Assembly: GCA_024640205.1 (NCBI GenBank)
Contig: JAHEFL010000116.1
Span: 1-6,228 of the forward strand
From: Flavobacteriales bacterium
Lineage (GTDB): Bacteria > Bacteroidota > Bacteroidia > Flavobacteriales_F > PHOS-HE28
Reading direction: 5' to 3'
Length of the DNA stretch: 6,228 nucleotides
In this document: piece after piece, positions 5,649 to 6,228 of the stretch
Numbering within the stretch: the first letter of the stretch is position 1
How the letters are laid out: each line of letters opens with the position of its first letter
Notes under the pieces: model-generated
Told to the model about the DNA's origin: nothing
Seen by the model: only the letters and a program-made list of their open reading frames with translations
The model's database searches: none
Made by a program: the position numbers and the translations under genes

Positions 5649-6228
5649 TCACCCACACTTCGAACTACCGCAGCTCTTGCACTTCAGGCATCCTTCCTCG
5701 TAGTACACCCCCGCATCGTCCCCACAGTCAAGGCACTTGCGCCCCGTCGCACTCGTTCCATTGGCGATGTAACGTGACAATGTGCGAGCAACACCATTCT
5801 TCCACGTATTCAATGTGGCGTCGTAGAGGTTGAGATTGGCCACGGTGTCCACCACGTGTGGCACGGAGACGCCTTGGCGCAGCATGCCGCTGATCAGGAT
5901 CGCGTAGTTCCAATACTCCTTGTCGAAGCTGCGGCTCAGACCTTGGATCGTCACACGGTAATCATCACTGTCCGCGTACTCAAGGTCATAGATATTGTTG
6001 CCGGTGCGTGCATCCTTTCGCTTGTTCACCCATCCCTTGACCACCCAACCAGGCAACTGAAACACACCTTCCGCCTTTCCGGTGAAGATCTCGTAGGGCT
6101 TTCCATCCAGCAGACCCACCACGGCGATCCACGGCTCCAACTCATTATTGAAACGGATCACATCAGCCTCCAACACATCCGGGCGTTTCGCATGCGTGAC
6201 CGCAACATCCTCCATCTTTTCCGTGGAT
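5649..6228 (-). CDS. nrdJ: Adenosylcobalamin-dependent (class II) ribonucleotide reductase, C-terminal part, cut by window edge
   Basis: The frame is open to the right edge (codons for S-T-E-K precede the M at 6215), so this is the last ~192 residues of a much larger protein, not a gene starting at 6215. Class II reductases reduce ribonucleotides to deoxyribonucleotides using vitamin B12 coenzyme, without needing oxygen. Recognisable stretches are KRPDVLEADVIRF, PWIAVVGLLDGKPYEIFTGK, SRSFDKEYWNYAILISGMLR and the C-terminal zinc-ribbon-like tail: C-x2-C (KCLDCG), then GCLKCKSCG and SSKCG at the end. The tail Cys residues in this family are thought to bind zinc and/or take part in thiol re-reduction of the active site. 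The catalytic barrel lies outside the window. The stop at 5649 is followed after 62 bp by the lipoprotein gene. Confidence 0.93.
   Translation of the reverse strand, partial: STEKMEDVAVTHAKRPDVLEADVIRFNNELEPWIAVVGLLDGKPYEIFTGKAEGVFQLPGWVVKGWVNKRKDARTGNNIYDLEYADSDDYRVTIQGLSRSFDKEYWNYAILISGMLRQGVSVPHVVDTVANLNLYDATLNTWKNGVARTLSRYIANGTSATGRKCLDCGDDAGVYYEEGCLKCKSCGSSKCG

Noticed and set aside
5222..5833. Plus-strand open frame of 203 codons over the lipoprotein gene and the nrdJ end
   Set aside because: Ser/Arg/Pro-rich translation typical of an antisense shadow; it covers two minus-strand genes with clear protein features.
5649..6215. nrdJ read as a complete 188-residue protein starting at 6215
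   Set aside because: The frame stays open to the window edge and the sequence matches the interior and C-terminus of class II ribonucleotide reductases, so the M at 6215 is internal.

Overview
The window looks like a chromosome piece from a Bacteroidota bacterium, probably of the Flavobacteriales/Chitinophagales kind. The evidence is a secreted enzyme ending in a type A type IX secretion (T9SS) sorting domain, a TAnnTTTG-type promoter element, generally weak Shine-Dalgarno sequences, and Bacteroidota-like protein sequences. By eye the base composition is moderately GC-rich (near 50% or slightly above), unlike the very AT-rich flavobacteria. The exact genus cannot be read from the sequence.

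Layout. On the + strand, 91-1755 encodes an exported multicopper oxidase (laccase/CotA/CueO type) with a C-terminal T9SS tail. All other genes lie on the - strand and read leftward. They are: the C-terminal part of an adenosylcobalamin-dependent ribonucleotide reductase (nrdJ, cut by the right edge), a small His-rich lipoprotein of unknown function, a membrane-anchored NorC-like cytochrome c, a NorB-like 12-helix heme-copper oxidase subunit I, and a tryptophanase (tnaA). The tnaA and multicopper oxidase genes converge with only 17 bp between their stop codons.

How the genes fit together. norC and norB overlap by 11 bp, and tnaA starts 10 bp after norB, so norC-norB-tnaA looks like one operon. 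Its promoter can be read in the 134-bp gap before norC. It has a TACGTTTG -7 element and a Crp/Fnr-like dyad (ATGA-N6-TCAT) centred about 41.5 bp upstream of the expected transcription start, which is where a class II activator sits. No -33 TTTG is present. This suggests control by low oxygen or nitrogen oxides.

Most notable point. The NorB-like protein keeps the helix VII His pair (H241/H242), the first low-spin heme ligand (H51), the high-spin heme ligand (H328) and a NOR-type Glu (E263). It has no histidine at all in the helix that normally gives the third FeB ligand, it lacks the two glutamates that follow that His in classical NorB, and it has Met (M330) where the second low-spin heme His is expected. 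It is therefore either a divergent NO reductase or a member of the superfamily with another activity. Its link to a tryptophanase is also unusual. No RNA genes, CRISPR arrays, insertion sequences or long repeats were seen. No gene-free stretch exceeds 300 bases.
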